DNA from: Bacteroidaceae bacterium
Lineage (GTDB): Bacteria > Bacteroidota > Bacteroidia > Bacteroidales > Bacteroidaceae
Length of the DNA: 46,940 nt
Reading direction: 5' to 3'
Assembly: GCA_011959205.1 (NCBI GenBank)
Contig: BLLV01000085.1
Coordinates: forward strand, 1-46,940
The position numbers and the translations under genes were made by a program. Shown here piece by piece: positions 32,468-40,847 of this stretch (position 1 is the stretch's first letter; each line of letters starts with the position of its first letter). Under the pieces are notes generated by a model. The model did not search any database. It was given only the letters and a program-made list of their open reading frames with translations, and had not been told where the DNA came from.

Positions 32468-33658
32468 ATGGCACCGGCTGACTATAAGGTCAAGTTCAAG
32501 GAACTTAAATCGCGTGTGGGTATTGATGATGTCGCCTATTCACTCGGCTACCGCCTCGACCGCAAGGCAGGTGTGGGCCGGTACATCGAGCTTGTGCTGG
32601 GCGAGGGACGCGACAAGCGTGACACCATCATCGTCAGCAACCGCCGCGACAAGGCTTCGCAGACTTTCTTCCGGCGGGACGGCTCAAAGGGTGACGTGGT
32701 GTCGTTCATACGCGAGAACCTTTCATCGTTCAATGTCATCGGGCTAACCGAATGGCAGAAGATAGCGAAAGTGATGGCGCAGTTCGCCAATATGCCGGAG
32801 CCGGATTATGACCGTGACAGGGATTATGTACGCTCGGCATCCGCGCCTCAGGTGTTCGACCCTTCGCGCTACCGTGTCAAGGAACTGGACGCGGCCAATA
32901 TCCCCCGGCTGTTCGCACAGCGCGGACTGTCGGCAGATACGGTCAAGGCTCTCGCCCCGTTCATTTCCCTTGTGTCCGACAGGCGCAACGAGAATTTCAA
33001 CGGCTACAATATCGGCTTCCCCTACACGGAAGCCGGGAGCGACAAGACTGTGGGATATGAGATCCGTGGCATGGGCGGCTACAAGTCAAAGGCCGCCGGC
33101 ACCAATTCCTCAACGGCGGCGTGGGTGGCCGACCTGTCGCACGGCAACAACGGACTCGTGCGTCATGTGTTCTTCTGTGAATCCGCCTTTGACGCTATGG
33201 CTTTTTTCCAACTGAACCGTCCACGGTTAGGCGAGGACATCGCCCTTGTCTCCCTTGGCGGCACGTTCTCCGACCGTCAGGTACTGGGCGTTATGGAGCG
33301 TTTCCCAAACGCCCGTGCCTACGACTGCTTCGACAACGACCTTGCCGGACGCATCAATGGACTCCGCCTCATGGCTCTTGTCGAGGACATTCCACTCAAA
33401 ATCACCAAGACGCCGGAGGGCTTGATGGTGGAGGCCAAAGGCAAGAGTTTTCCGGTGTCGCCCGACCGCTCCGCCTACACTCAGTTTGAACCGCATATTT
33501 CCGTGCGTTACCGCATGGGGCAGTGGCAGCCGCCTAAGGACTTCAAGGACTGGAACGACTGCCTGTTGGGTAATCGCTCCTCAATCAAGATACTCCCTAC
33601 CAAACATGACCGTGACGATAACCTCGCCGAGCAACGCGCCTCCGGCTTAAAAATATGA
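32468..33658 (+). CDS. Toprim-domain protein, primase-like (TraP-like)
   Basis: This 396-residue protein has an N-terminal region like CHC2/DUF3991 zinc-binding primase domains (about residues 14-95) but without the Cys and His ligands. A Toprim domain follows: CESAFDAMAFFQL carries the conserved Glu, and YDCFDNDLAGRINGLRL the Asp pair. Toprim domains bind metal and catalyse phosphotransfer in primases and topoisomerases. Related proteins on Bacteroidales elements are annotated TraP or Toprim. It may prime or process the transferred strand. It is four bases after the ArdC-like gene. Confidence 0.8.
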   Translation: MAPADYKVKFKELKSRVGIDDVAYSLGYRLDRKAGVGRYIELVLGEGRDKRDTIIVSNRRDKASQTFFRRDGSKGDVVSFIRENLSSFNVIGLTEWQKIAKVMAQFANMPEPDYDRDRDYVRSASAPQVFDPSRYRVKELDAANIPRLFAQRGLSADTVKALAPFISLVSDRRNENFNGYNIGFPYTEAGSDKTVGYEIRGMGGYKSKAAGTNSSTAAWVADLSHGNNGLVRHVFFCESAFDAMAFFQLNRPRLGEDIALVSLGGTFSDRQVLGVMERFPNARAYDCFDNDLAGRINGLRLMALVEDIPLKITKTPEGLMVEAKGKSFPVSPDRSAYTQFEPHISVRYRMGQWQPPKDFKDWNDCLLGNRSSIKILPTKHDRDDNLAEQRASGLKI

Positions 33659-33665
33659 CTGACCG

Positions 33666-34400
33666 ATGAAGACTATCAAACCGAAAACAGTTCTGCTCGC
33701 TCTTTCCCTCCTTGTCATTCCGGGAGCGGACATGATGGCGCAACAGACCGACCCGACGCTCACGGCGGCGGTAATAGCGCAGACTGTGGAGCTTAACAAT
33801 ATCCACAAGAAGCGCAAGTCAACCCAGGAGAAGATCATCGCGGCTGAAGCCGCCGTGACTGTCGCCCTCGACCGCGTTCACTCCGTGGAGAACAAGATGC
33901 TTGAGTATCTTTCCAACGCCCAGGGTGCCATGCAGAATCTCTATCAGATAAAGCGTGCCGGAGAACTGGTGCTGACGGAGATACCCAAGAACTGCGACCT
34001 GTTGCGTAAATCGGTGCCGGGCCACCTGAAAGGCACGGCCATAGCGGTGCTGGTGTCCGATGAACTGACTGACGCGGCAGCGCAGATGGCTGCTCTCTAT
34101 CCCTTCATGCAACAACTTGTCACTTCGGGGAGCTACACCGTGACCGGTGCTGACGGTAACAAGGAGAAACACAAAGTCAACCTGCTCAACTCCGCCGAGA
34201 GGTACTATGTGGCAAACGAGGTGGTGACACGTCTGGAGACAATCAACACCGACCTGTGGCTACTGGCGTGGCAGATACGCACTCTCTCATGGAACGACCT
34301 GTGGTTCTCGCTTGACCCCGACGGCTGGGCCTCGGTTATGTCGGGAAAGGCTATCGCGGAGACCCTTGTGTGGGAGTGGAACACGATAAAATACAGATAA
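33666..34400 (+). CDS. exported TraI/VirB5-like paralogue
   Basis: This 244-residue protein has a signal peptide (MKTIKPKTVLLALSLLVIPGADMMAQ) and a helical mature domain. Its C-terminal 70 residues match the transfer-operon protein at 10764: NDLWFSLDPDGWASV with DDLFFAIDPEGWANM, then EWNTIKY with NWNGLRI, and both have a SAERYYVAN/YDRLTVAN-type block. It is therefore a second copy of a VirB5-like periplasmic or pilus component, carried in the establishment operon instead of the tra operon. Confidence 0.75.
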   Translation: MKTIKPKTVLLALSLLVIPGADMMAQQTDPTLTAAVIAQTVELNNIHKKRKSTQEKIIAAEAAVTVALDRVHSVENKMLEYLSNAQGAMQNLYQIKRAGELVLTEIPKNCDLLRKSVPGHLKGTAIAVLVSDELTDAAAQMAALYPFMQQLVTSGSYTVTGADGNKEKHKVNLLNSAERYYVANEVVTRLETINTDLWLLAWQIRTLSWNDLWFSLDPDGWASVMSGKAIAETLVWEWNTIKYR

Positions 34401-34425
34401 ACGAACTATCAACAACATTTTTTAC

Positions 34426-34971
34426 ATGGATACAGAAACAAAGATTATCGGCCGTTGCCCTGTGTGCGGCGGCAATGTGGTGAAGACCTGCAAGGGCTAC
34501 CGCTGTGAGAACAACACCGGGGAGGACGGCAAGTGCGGACTCTTCATCAACGGGGTTATAGGCAACCGCAAGATGGCGGATGCCGAGGTCGCGGAACTGC
34601 TGGAGAAGCGGAGCATATTGCTCGACGGCTTCGCCACAAAGGAGTGGAAGACTTTTCCGACCGTGCTTGTCATGGCGGCTGACGGCTCGATCAATATGGA
34701 GTCGGTGGTGGCACACTGCCCCCGTTGCGGCGGCGAGATCCGCGTGGGCGCAAAGGCTTTCAACTGCTCCAACTACCGGCAGGAGGGAAGCCCCTGCGAC
34801 TTCGTGATATGGCGCAATATCGCCGGGCATCTCATGACGCTCGATGAAGTGCGAGAGATATGTGCCGATGGTGTCACATCCCACGAGGTCGAGATGTTCG
34901 GCGAGAATGGCTCTGTCTATCGCCGCAAACTCGGCTTATCTCCCGACAAACTAAAGGTTATCAAGGTATGA
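34426..34971 (+). CDS. double zinc-ribbon protein (topoisomerase IA C-terminal-like)
   Basis: This 181-residue protein has two zinc-ribbon repeats: Cys11, Cys14, Cys27 and Cys37 in CPVCGG...CENN...CGLF, and a second set in HCPRCGGEI...NCSN...CDFVIW. The repeats end with a hydrophobic-Phe-Ile/Val segment, as in the DNA-binding tails of type IA topoisomerases. No catalytic domain is present. It likely binds single-stranded DNA or a partner enzyme. It overlaps the next gene by four bases. Confidence 0.75.
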   Translation: MDTETKIIGRCPVCGGNVVKTCKGYRCENNTGEDGKCGLFINGVIGNRKMADAEVAELLEKRSILLDGFATKEWKTFPTVLVMAADGSINMESVVAHCPRCGGEIRVGAKAFNCSNYRQEGSPCDFVIWRNIAGHLMTLDEVREICADGVTSHEVEMFGENGSVYRRKLGLSPDKLKVIKV

Positions 34972-35507
34972 AGCCGGGAACGAAACTCGCCATACTGCTC
35001 ATAAGCTGTGTGGCTATGTGGGGCGGCATAGGATATGCCTTCCACTACTTCGGCCAGCCGTCGAAACGGGCGCAGTCGGTGGCGGAGAAGGCACTGATGG
35101 CCTCGGTGGATAATCCGGAGTCGGTAAAGGTCATAGCGGTCAGCAAGCCTGACAGTGTGTTCGGCCGCAACTACATCAACAACGACGAGAAAATGGCGAT
35201 AGCCATGTCGATGATGAAAGTCAACGAACAGGTCATGTCCCGGACAGACGGTCTTCAGAACCTCGATTTTGAGGACAACACCGTTTCCGAGCTTGTCGGC
35301 CGCCAGATGTCGGCGATGTCCGCTCTACGCTCGATGGTGGGCTTTGAGACTCCTGACGCTCCACGCAAGCCGTTCTCCGGCTGGAAAGTGAAAATAGAGT
35401 ATGAGGCTCTGTCGGAAAGCGGCTCTCCATACCGCTCGGAATACTGGTTTATCCTCGACCGCGACGCACAGTGCGTCGTAAACTCTTTTGAAATACCTCT
35501 TTTATAA
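34968..35507 (+). CDS. membrane-anchored hypothetical protein
   Basis: The start at 34968 overlaps the previous stop (ATGA), giving 179 residues; longer frames start inside the previous gene. An N-terminal helix (about residues 7-25, LAILLISCVAMWGGIGYAF) acts as signal or anchor. The rest is exported, with a mixed Met-rich helical stretch and a beta end (WKVKIEYEALSESG, SEYWFILDRDAQ). I do not recognise the family; gene order suggests a role in the recipient-side or envelope part of transfer. Confidence 0.65.
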   Translation: MKPGTKLAILLISCVAMWGGIGYAFHYFGQPSKRAQSVAEKALMASVDNPESVKVIAVSKPDSVFGRNYINNDEKMAIAMSMMKVNEQVMSRTDGLQNLDFEDNTVSELVGRQMSAMSALRSMVGFETPDAPRKPFSGWKVKIEYEALSESGSPYRSEYWFILDRDAQCVVNSFEIPLL

Positions 35508-35528
35508 ATCCCTAAACTGAATACAACG

Positions 35529-35714
35529 ATGAAAGAACTACTTGATCAGATCGAAAAACTCACATCTACATTCCTGAAAGACGCCGCCTCCCAGCTCGAC
35601 AAGGGCAACAGGGCTGCCGGACTCCGCGCTCGTCGCGCATCCCTCGAACTGGAGCCGTTGCTTAAACGCTTCCGCAAACTCTCGCTGGAAGCCGCCAACA
35701 ACAAGGCTGAATAA
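35529..35714 (+). CDS. histone H1-like protein (Bacteroidota type)
   Basis: This 61-residue basic protein reads as the short H1-like protein common in Bacteroidota: MKELLDQIEKLTSTFLKDAASQLDKGNRAAGLRARRASLELEPLLKRFRKLS. It has a basic helical core, with GNRAAGLRARRAS as the signature. These proteins bind DNA. It ends the operon, with a terminator 43 bp downstream. Confidence 0.85.
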   Translation: MKELLDQIEKLTSTFLKDAASQLDKGNRAAGLRARRASLELEPLLKRFRKLSLEAANNKAE

Positions 35715-35756
35715 TCCGCCCTCGATAGGACAATTTCTTTGCTGCCAAAAACCGGG

Positions 35757-35790
35757 ACTCCCTGTGCGTGAGCATGGGGAGTTTCCTATT
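35757..35790 (+). terminator. terminator of the DUF4099/ArdC operon
   Basis: ACTCCC (35757-35762) pairs with GGGAGT (35777-35782) around a 14-nt loop, followed by TTCCTATTATTT. It lies between the H1-like gene and the convergent AT-rich operon. Confidence 0.6.
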
Positions 35791-36103
35791 ATTTAATCCA
35801 ACCTTTTTTCAGTACCCGGAATGAATAAAAAGGACTATATATGATGAATAAGCAACTCAGTAGAAACTGGTATCTTAGTGTGTCTTTTTTTCCACTTATA
35901 AAATAATTTATTCTTAATAAGATTCCTGAAGGTATCAATAAGGCAATCAGCATCCAAATAGACATTAAATCACCCCGAGGCCATAAGTGAAACGAATCTA
36001 CGATAGCACACACCACAATATAAACGAACAAAAATATATTGCAAAATGTAAATATCAGATATAATTGTTTGAAATTAGGAATTTTTTCGCAATTAAATTT
36101 CAT
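35789..36103 (-). CDS. membrane protein in AT-rich cargo operon
   Basis: This 104-residue protein has three probable transmembrane helices (about residues 15-35, 46-62 and 80-95). I do not recognise a family. Its start overlaps the stop of the gene upstream by four bases, so the two are coupled. Composition is AT-rich compared with the neighbouring transfer genes. Confidence 0.6.
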   Translation of the reverse strand: MKFNCEKIPNFKQLYLIFTFCNIFLFVYIVVCAIVDSFHLWPRGDLMSIWMLIALLIPSGILLRINYFISGKKDTLRYQFLLSCLFIIYSPFYSFRVLKKGWIK

Positions 36104-36339
36104 CGCTTACCTCCTTTCCTCCAGAGAATAATGAACAGGACAAGGGATAAAAAATAGGTTATCCACATCAGAGTGGACAAACCATCTATATACATATAGT
36201 ATCGTTCCTCTATTATGTCTATATTGTATGGTTCAATAATATACTTTGCATCTACATAGGCATTAATCCACGTCAATATGCCAACGATGAATATTGCGAT
36301 AAATGTTATCAAGCCAACTATCTTCTGCCAAGTCTTCAT
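36100..36339 (-). CDS. small membrane protein in AT-rich cargo operon
   Basis: This 79-residue protein has an N-terminal helix (about 6-27) and a C-terminal helix (about 55-74) around a polar loop rich in Tyr (YIIEPYNIDIIEERYYMYIDG). No family is recognised. It is eight bases from the 36347 gene and overlaps the following membrane-protein gene. Confidence 0.6.
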   Translation of the reverse strand: MKTWQKIVGLITFIAIFIVGILTWINAYVDAKYIIEPYNIDIIEERYYMYIDGLSTLMWITYFLSLVLFIILWRKGGKR

Positions 36340-36346
36340 TAATCTA

Positions 36347-37000
36347 TCAATCTATTGGGAATTGTTGCTCCATTGAATCTATTATTTCCTCAAGTCGTGG
36401 ATAATACTCTACTATATTCGGCTCTTGTCGTTTATTCATCCACTCAATTTGCTTTATAATAACATCCTTTACTATTTCATAATCTTTCGGAGAAATAATA
36501 CGTGTTAATGTCAAATATTCAAACGCCCAATCTGCACCAATATCCGGTAATTGTTGCTTGCCTTCCAATATAGGTACAATTCTGCGATCATACATATTCT
36601 GTAAGTTGGCATAATGACTAAACACTATCTCAGCACACTCCTTGATAGTGTCACATAGTTTACAATATTCCGTATCAATAGTGGACTCCGTAAAAATAAA
36701 TTTGTCCTGTCTTTCAAGCATATTACCGCTAAAGCCAACCGATGGATTATCTCGTTGGTCCCGCAACGTCTTGAAACTATACGCCTCAAACCATTTTTTC
36801 AATATATCAAAGCGCACCATATATATTGGATATATTGTCAGCATATTATCTCTTATCCAATGATCCAACTCAATCATACTACCAATGCCATTTTCATGCC
36901 AGATGAAACAGTTGTCTCGTTTTCTGAACTTGAAATCCATAAGGAAATCCTCACTCTTCAACCGCTCAATTATATATGTGAATATATGTGACGCTTTCAT
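36347..37000 (-). CDS. hypothetical soluble protein in AT-rich cargo operon
   Basis: This 217-residue protein has no signal or membrane helix. It starts MKASHIFTYIIERLKSEDFLMDFKFRKRDN, then a strand block (IYPIYMVRFDILKKWFEAY), then a helical C-terminus with Cys in YCKLCDTIKECAE. The order of helix, strands and helices loosely resembles DUF4304-type proteins and the hypothetical at 4009-4617, but I cannot assign a family. It is flanked by membrane-protein genes on both sides, four bases after the 37005 stop. Confidence 0.6.
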   Translation of the reverse strand: MKASHIFTYIIERLKSEDFLMDFKFRKRDNCFIWHENGIGSMIELDHWIRDNMLTIYPIYMVRFDILKKWFEAYSFKTLRDQRDNPSVGFSGNMLERQDKFIFTESTIDTEYCKLCDTIKECAEIVFSHYANLQNMYDRRIVPILEGKQQLPDIGADWAFEYLTLTRIISPKDYEIVKDVIIKQIEWMNKRQEPNIVEYYPRLEEIIDSMEQQFPID

Positions 37001-37004
37001 TTAT

Positions 37005-37484
37005 TCAAAATTTAATAAACTTACCGTTAAGCGAGCTGGGCAAAATATGTTCATATGTCCCGGCAGTCCTTAAAGTGTTGCAAATAGAATCATTAAATAT
37101 TATATGTCTATTCCTTGAACTAATTTCAACATATTCCATATCATCTTTTAATGACAAAGGTGTTGATGCAATAATCATCACAGAAGACGAATCTGAAGAA
37201 TATACTCCGACATGGCTATCTCCATTATTAATTTTGTTTTTGCTTATTTCAAAGGTAGTGGGCGTAAACTCAATCAGATAATAGGAACCCCCGACATTTC
37301 GATATGATTCTACTGAACCTTCCAAATGATAGTCCACCTTTGAGAAATATTCATCTTGGCCGTGGTGATAAGATGCAGACGTTGAAAAAAAGATAACCAT
37401 AACCCCGACAATACCGGCCATGATTATCAAAATCACGACTAACGACCAACATATAATCCGTATGTATTTACGTCTCGCTGTCAT
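37005..37484 (-). CDS. membrane-anchored hypothetical protein
   Basis: Start at the Met giving MTARRKYIRIICWSLVVILIIMAG (about 159 residues) is preferred; ATGs 9 and 13 codons earlier are possible. One N-terminal transmembrane helix (about residues 9-31) anchors a polar, strand-rich extracytoplasmic domain (YYLIEFTPTTFEI, VMIIASTPLSL). No family is recognised. It leads the four-gene AT-rich operon. A weak TAACTTTG box at 37661-37654 on the minus strand could be its promoter. Confidence 0.55.
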   Translation of the reverse strand: MTARRKYIRIICWSLVVILIIMAGIVGVMVIFFSTSASYHHGQDEYFSKVDYHLEGSVESYRNVGGSYYLIEFTPTTFEISKNKINNGDSHVGVYSSDSSSVMIIASTPLSLKDDMEYVEISSRNRHIIFNDSICNTLRTAGTYEHILPSSLNGKFIKF

Positions 37485-37523
37485 TATAGAGATATTATTG
37501 GTTAAATCCATAGGCTGTGACAA

Positions 37524-37814
37524 CAGACAGTCATTATCAAAAGCACATAAAAAGATAATCGCTTCCTGTCGGTGGAGAGGCGATGACGGGAGATGCCAAT
37601 TATTTTTGCTCGGTCGGGAGGCATTGCTGTCGGATCGGCATAAGAGCCTATCGCAAAGTTAATAAGAATATTTGACATTAGGGTGGTTTGCACGCATAAA
37701 AATCACCGTTATATCCTGACAGATGATGATTTATGAATAAAAAGGTACTGGAGGCGGTAACTTATCTTTGATTACTTGCGGCTTCTGCGTCCGTTGGTTT
37801 TTCGCTACGAAGTA
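37524..37814. other. intergenic region upstream of the nested repeats
   Basis: No gene is seen. It holds a minus-strand TAACTTTG (37661-37654) facing the AT-rich operon and a plus-strand TATCTTTG (37763-37770) facing the ParB-like gene. Confidence 0.4.
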
Positions 37815-37954
37815 ACGGCGGGCGGTGACGCCGGCAAGCGACCGCCTCCGGCTTGGCTGCATGAAAAAATCCGGCAGCCTTCCACGATTTGCGCCAAATC
37901 GGGTATTCCGTATTTTTTCACTTGCCACACTTGCCTTGCGTCACCGCCCGCCGT
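37815..37954. repeat. nested inverted repeats upstream of the ParB-like gene
   Basis: The outer arms are perfect 17-mers (ACGGCGGGCGGTGACGC at 37815-37831 and its complement at 37938-37954). Inside them TGAAAAAAT (37862-37870) pairs with ATTTTTTCA (37912-37920). At the centre CGATTTG-CGC-CAAATCG (37885-37901) is a perfect hairpin. It may be a partition site, a replication or transfer origin, or a structured RNA leader. Confidence 0.75.
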
Positions 37955-38053
37955 CTTGATTGTATCGAAAAAATCCCCCGGATGCGAGAAGCCACAAGGC
38001 TTCAAACAAAAGGGAAAAAAACAAAAAACTCAAACATCTAAAACACTCAAATT

Positions 38054-40006
38054 ATGGAAGCAACAGCAATTCAGACCAACACCGCAAACGTACAGGAAGC
38101 CACAATCTCTCTCGCTCTCATTCAGCCGAGCAACTACAACCCCCGTAAGAATTTCGACGAGCAGAGCCTCACCGAACTCGCTGACTCTATCAGCCGTCAA
38201 GGTATTCTCCACGCGATAGGTGTGCGACCAATCGCCGGCACCGACCGCTACGAAATCGTGTATGGCGAGCGAAGATACCGCGCCTCCCTCATAGCAGGGA
38301 AAGAGGACATCAAGGCAACCGTCTATACCGACCTTTCCGATGATGAAGCCGAACAAAAGGCTATTGCGGAGAACCTGCACCGCCAGGACATCACGCCTAT
38401 GGAAGAAGCCGAGACGTTAAAGGCTGCAATCGACAGCGGACGCTACGACTATGCCACACTCGCCACGCAGATAGGCAAGAGCGAGACCTATATCCGCACC
38501 CGAATAAAACTCACAACCCTCATACCCGAAATCGCACGGCTGATTGACACCGAAGAAATCACGGTGGCAGTGGCTACCGAGATAAGCCGTTACGGAGTTG
38601 ACATACAGACCGATGTTTACAACTCGCACCTCAAAGACGGTGTGACCTACAATAATTGGCGAGGAATGAACGCCTCCAATGTGGCTCGGCTCATAGAAAA
38701 GAACTACACCACCGACCTAAGCCGTTACTGCTTCGACAAATCGGCGTGTGCCTCATGCCCTTTCAATACCATAAATCTTCTGCTGTTCTGCGAGGACGGC
38801 TGTGAGGGCAACTGCTCCAATCCCTCTTGTCTCCGAGAGAAGCACATCGGCTATCTCACTGACAAGGCGGTTGAAATGCTGAACGAACACCCCACCGCCA
38901 ATTTCTGCCACTCCGAATATGACCTAAACGAGAGGGTAAACGCACTGCTGACTGAAATGGGCTATGACATAGAAAAACTCAGTGGCTATCTGACACCTTA
39001 CCCCTGCGAACCTGCCGTACCACAATCCGACCGCTTCGACACCGAGGAAGAATATGCCGAGGCTGTAAAGGCATACGAGGGCAGAATGGAGGCACATAGG
39101 GAAAAGTGTGCCGACATCACGGCAAAAGCCGAGGCAGGAGAAATCTCACTCTACATCACAATCGGGCGCAATGATGTGACGCTCGGATATATGGCTGTAA
39201 CTGCCAATCCGAGCGAGAACGGCAACAATCCGAAAGCCGAAATCGCCAAGTTGGAGGCAAAGGACAAACGCAACAAGGAGATAGCCGTGGAGCGTACAAT
39301 CGAGGACACGAAGAAGAAAATCCTCGAAGCCGACATCACCGAGACTAAATTCTCGCAGGACGAGGACAAGATGATATATTTCTTCCTGCTCTCATCGCTC
39401 CGCAAAGAGCATTACGAAGCCGTCGGACTGACCGACCGCAAATCTCACAGCGCACTCAACGACAGCGAGAAAATGACAATCCTCGCCAATCTCAACGCCA
39501 AGACAAAGGCAATAATCCGCAGGGATTTTCTGATTGACAATTTCAAGGGTGCGTATCGTGACAACGCTATCGCCGACCTCCTGCTCTCATTTGCCAAGAA
39601 GCATATGCCGGAAGAACTCGCCAACATCGAAGCCGAGTACAACGATGTTTATGAGAAGCGACACCAACGTATAGAGGAACGCAAGGCTCTACTCGCCAAA
39701 GATACCGAACCCGAACCAACCGAGCCGGAAGCCGAGGACGCACCCGAAGAAGAAATCGTGCCGGAGGCAGAAACCACCACGGAAGAAGCCACTCCCGACA
39801 CTTCCGAGGCAGAGACCGAGGTTGCACCCGAAGCCGAGAACTCACCCGAAGAAGAACCTATGCCGGAGGTAGAACCGACCACGGAAGAAGCCACTCCTGA
39901 CACTTCCGAGTCAGAGACCGAGGCTATCCAATACGAACCAACGGAAGAAGAAGCCGAGACGATACTAACCGAAGAAGAAAGGTACTGCGAAGAAGCTGTT
40001 GCATAA
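38054..40006 (+). CDS. large ParB/RepB-family protein
   Basis: This 650-residue protein has a ParB N-terminal domain (about residues 15-110: IQPSNYNPRKNFDEQSLTELADSI, YGERRYRASL, ENLHRQDITPMEEAE) and a helix-turn-helix region with IGKSETYIRTRIKL. A Cys-rich segment follows (about 233-272, including CASCPFNT and CEDGCEGNCSNPSC), suggesting a metal site. The tail (about 550-650) is very acidic, with two 28-residue repeats. ParB proteins bind parS sites and use CTP to slide along DNA. The nested repeats 100 bp upstream are the obvious candidate site. Much longer than typical ParB (about 300). Confidence 0.85.
   Translation: MEATAIQTNTANVQEATISLALIQPSNYNPRKNFDEQSLTELADSISRQGILHAIGVRPIAGTDRYEIVYGERRYRASLIAGKEDIKATVYTDLSDDEAEQKAIAENLHRQDITPMEEAETLKAAIDSGRYDYATLATQIGKSETYIRTRIKLTTLIPEIARLIDTEEITVAVATEISRYGVDIQTDVYNSHLKDGVTYNNWRGMNASNVARLIEKNYTTDLSRYCFDKSACASCPFNTINLLLFCEDGCEGNCSNPSCLREKHIGYLTDKAVEMLNEHPTANFCHSEYDLNERVNALLTEMGYDIEKLSGYLTPYPCEPAVPQSDRFDTEEEYAEAVKAYEGRMEAHREKCADITAKAEAGEISLYITIGRNDVTLGYMAVTANPSENGNNPKAEIAKLEAKDKRNKEIAVERTIEDTKKKILEADITETKFSQDEDKMIYFFLLSSLRKEHYEAVGLTDRKSHSALNDSEKMTILANLNAKTKAIIRRDFLIDNFKGAYRDNAIADLLLSFAKKHMPEELANIEAEYNDVYEKRHQRIEERKALLAKDTEPEPTEPEAEDAPEEEIVPEAETTTEEATPDTSEAETEVAPEAENSPEEEPMPEVEPTTEEATPDTSESETEAIQYEPTEEEAETILTEEERYCEEAVA
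39740..39925 (+). repeat. 102-bp tandem repeat in the ParB-like tail
   Basis: Two copies start at 39740 and 39842, each coding for 28 acidic residues around TTEEATPDTSEAETE or TTEEATPDTSESETE, with a 6-residue spacer between them. They suggest a recent duplication within the tail. Confidence 0.65.
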
Positions 40007-40026
40007 AGCGATAAGCCCCTATGTTT

Positions 40027-40070
40027 GAGCAAGCCACCCCATGCCGAGAGGCGCGGGGCGGCATTTGCTC
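40027..40070. repeat. GC-rich hairpin after the ParB-like gene
   Basis: GAGCAA pairs with TTGCTC, and GCC, CCCC and GCC inside pair with GGC, GGGG and GGC around the loop GAGA, forming a 44-nt imperfect stem-loop. No T-tract follows, so it is not a standard terminator. The rest of 40071-40168 is GC-rich and without a gene. Confidence 0.5.
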
Positions 40071-40168
40071 GTCCCCTCCCAAAAGCCGCCTCTTTGGAAA
40101 ACGACAAAGCCCCCGACTCGCGCCGGAAGCTGGCTATTTTAGCATTATATGATGTTTAACAGTATTTA

Positions 40169-40837
40169 TCAAAAGTAATATGATGCGGTAAGATATGCTC
40201 CTTGCATGAATGATTTCTTCGGATAGTATTTGCTGAAGGAAGTGCCTTTATAGGAAAGTTGTCGATATTGGCTGTAAACATCCAAATTTGACATTATATA
40301 TCCAGCACTGAATCCGCAAGGTCCAAAATTCACAAAAATACCCACACGCAAATCTATGGCAAACCATTGACCTTTGGATGTGCTCACGTATTTATAATCA
40401 TAATCAGGCCAATTGATATATTGTCGTATATTGATACGTTGATACGGAATGTTTAGCATAATGCCGGGTTCTGCATATAACCCCAAATCAACCTGTTTAA
40501 TCTTTAACGCCGGTGATTTAAGCACAATCGATGGGCGCAAATAAAAATTTGACGGTTTATTATCGTCGCTCTCTATTTCCCAGTCTTTTTCTGCGGCCCA
40601 GCCATCTTCATACCATACGCTCCAATATCCGAATGCTCCACCAAGTCCAATGTAACGGTTGAACATATAGTGGTACGATGCTTCCAACTGGTAAGAGTCC
40701 GACGAGGTTACAAGACCACTGAATGAAACTTTGCTATTGGCAAAATTAAAGTTTTCTTCACTTTTATCTTGTGCTAAAGCCGGCATTGCAATCAATATAG
40801 TGATTAGACAAAATATTTCAGTGATTCTCTTATTCAT
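40169..40837 (-). CDS. outer-membrane beta-barrel protein
   Basis: This 222-residue protein has a signal peptide (MNKRITEIFCLITILIAMPALAQ) and a beta-barrel body with alternating aromatic residues (YQLEASYHYMFNRYIGLGGAFGYWSVW). It ends YLTASYYF, the terminal Phe expected for barrel insertion. It is ten bases after the response-regulator gene, so it belongs to the two-component operon and may be a sensor accessory or target. No closer family is recognised. Confidence 0.78.
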   Translation of the reverse strand: MNKRITEIFCLITILIAMPALAQDKSEENFNFANSKVSFSGLVTSSDSYQLEASYHYMFNRYIGLGGAFGYWSVWYEDGWAAEKDWEIESDDNKPSNFYLRPSIVLKSPALKIKQVDLGLYAEPGIMLNIPYQRINIRQYINWPDYDYKYVSTSKGQWFAIDLRVGIFVNFGPCGFSAGYIMSNLDVYSQYRQLSYKGTSFSKYYPKKSFMQGAYLTASYYF

Positions 40838-40847
40838 ATTTTGTGGA

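Noticed and set aside
37885-37901. The central hairpin as a standard parS site.
   Set aside because: It does not match the TGTTTCACGTGAAACA-type consensus I know; it is kept only as part of the nested repeat.
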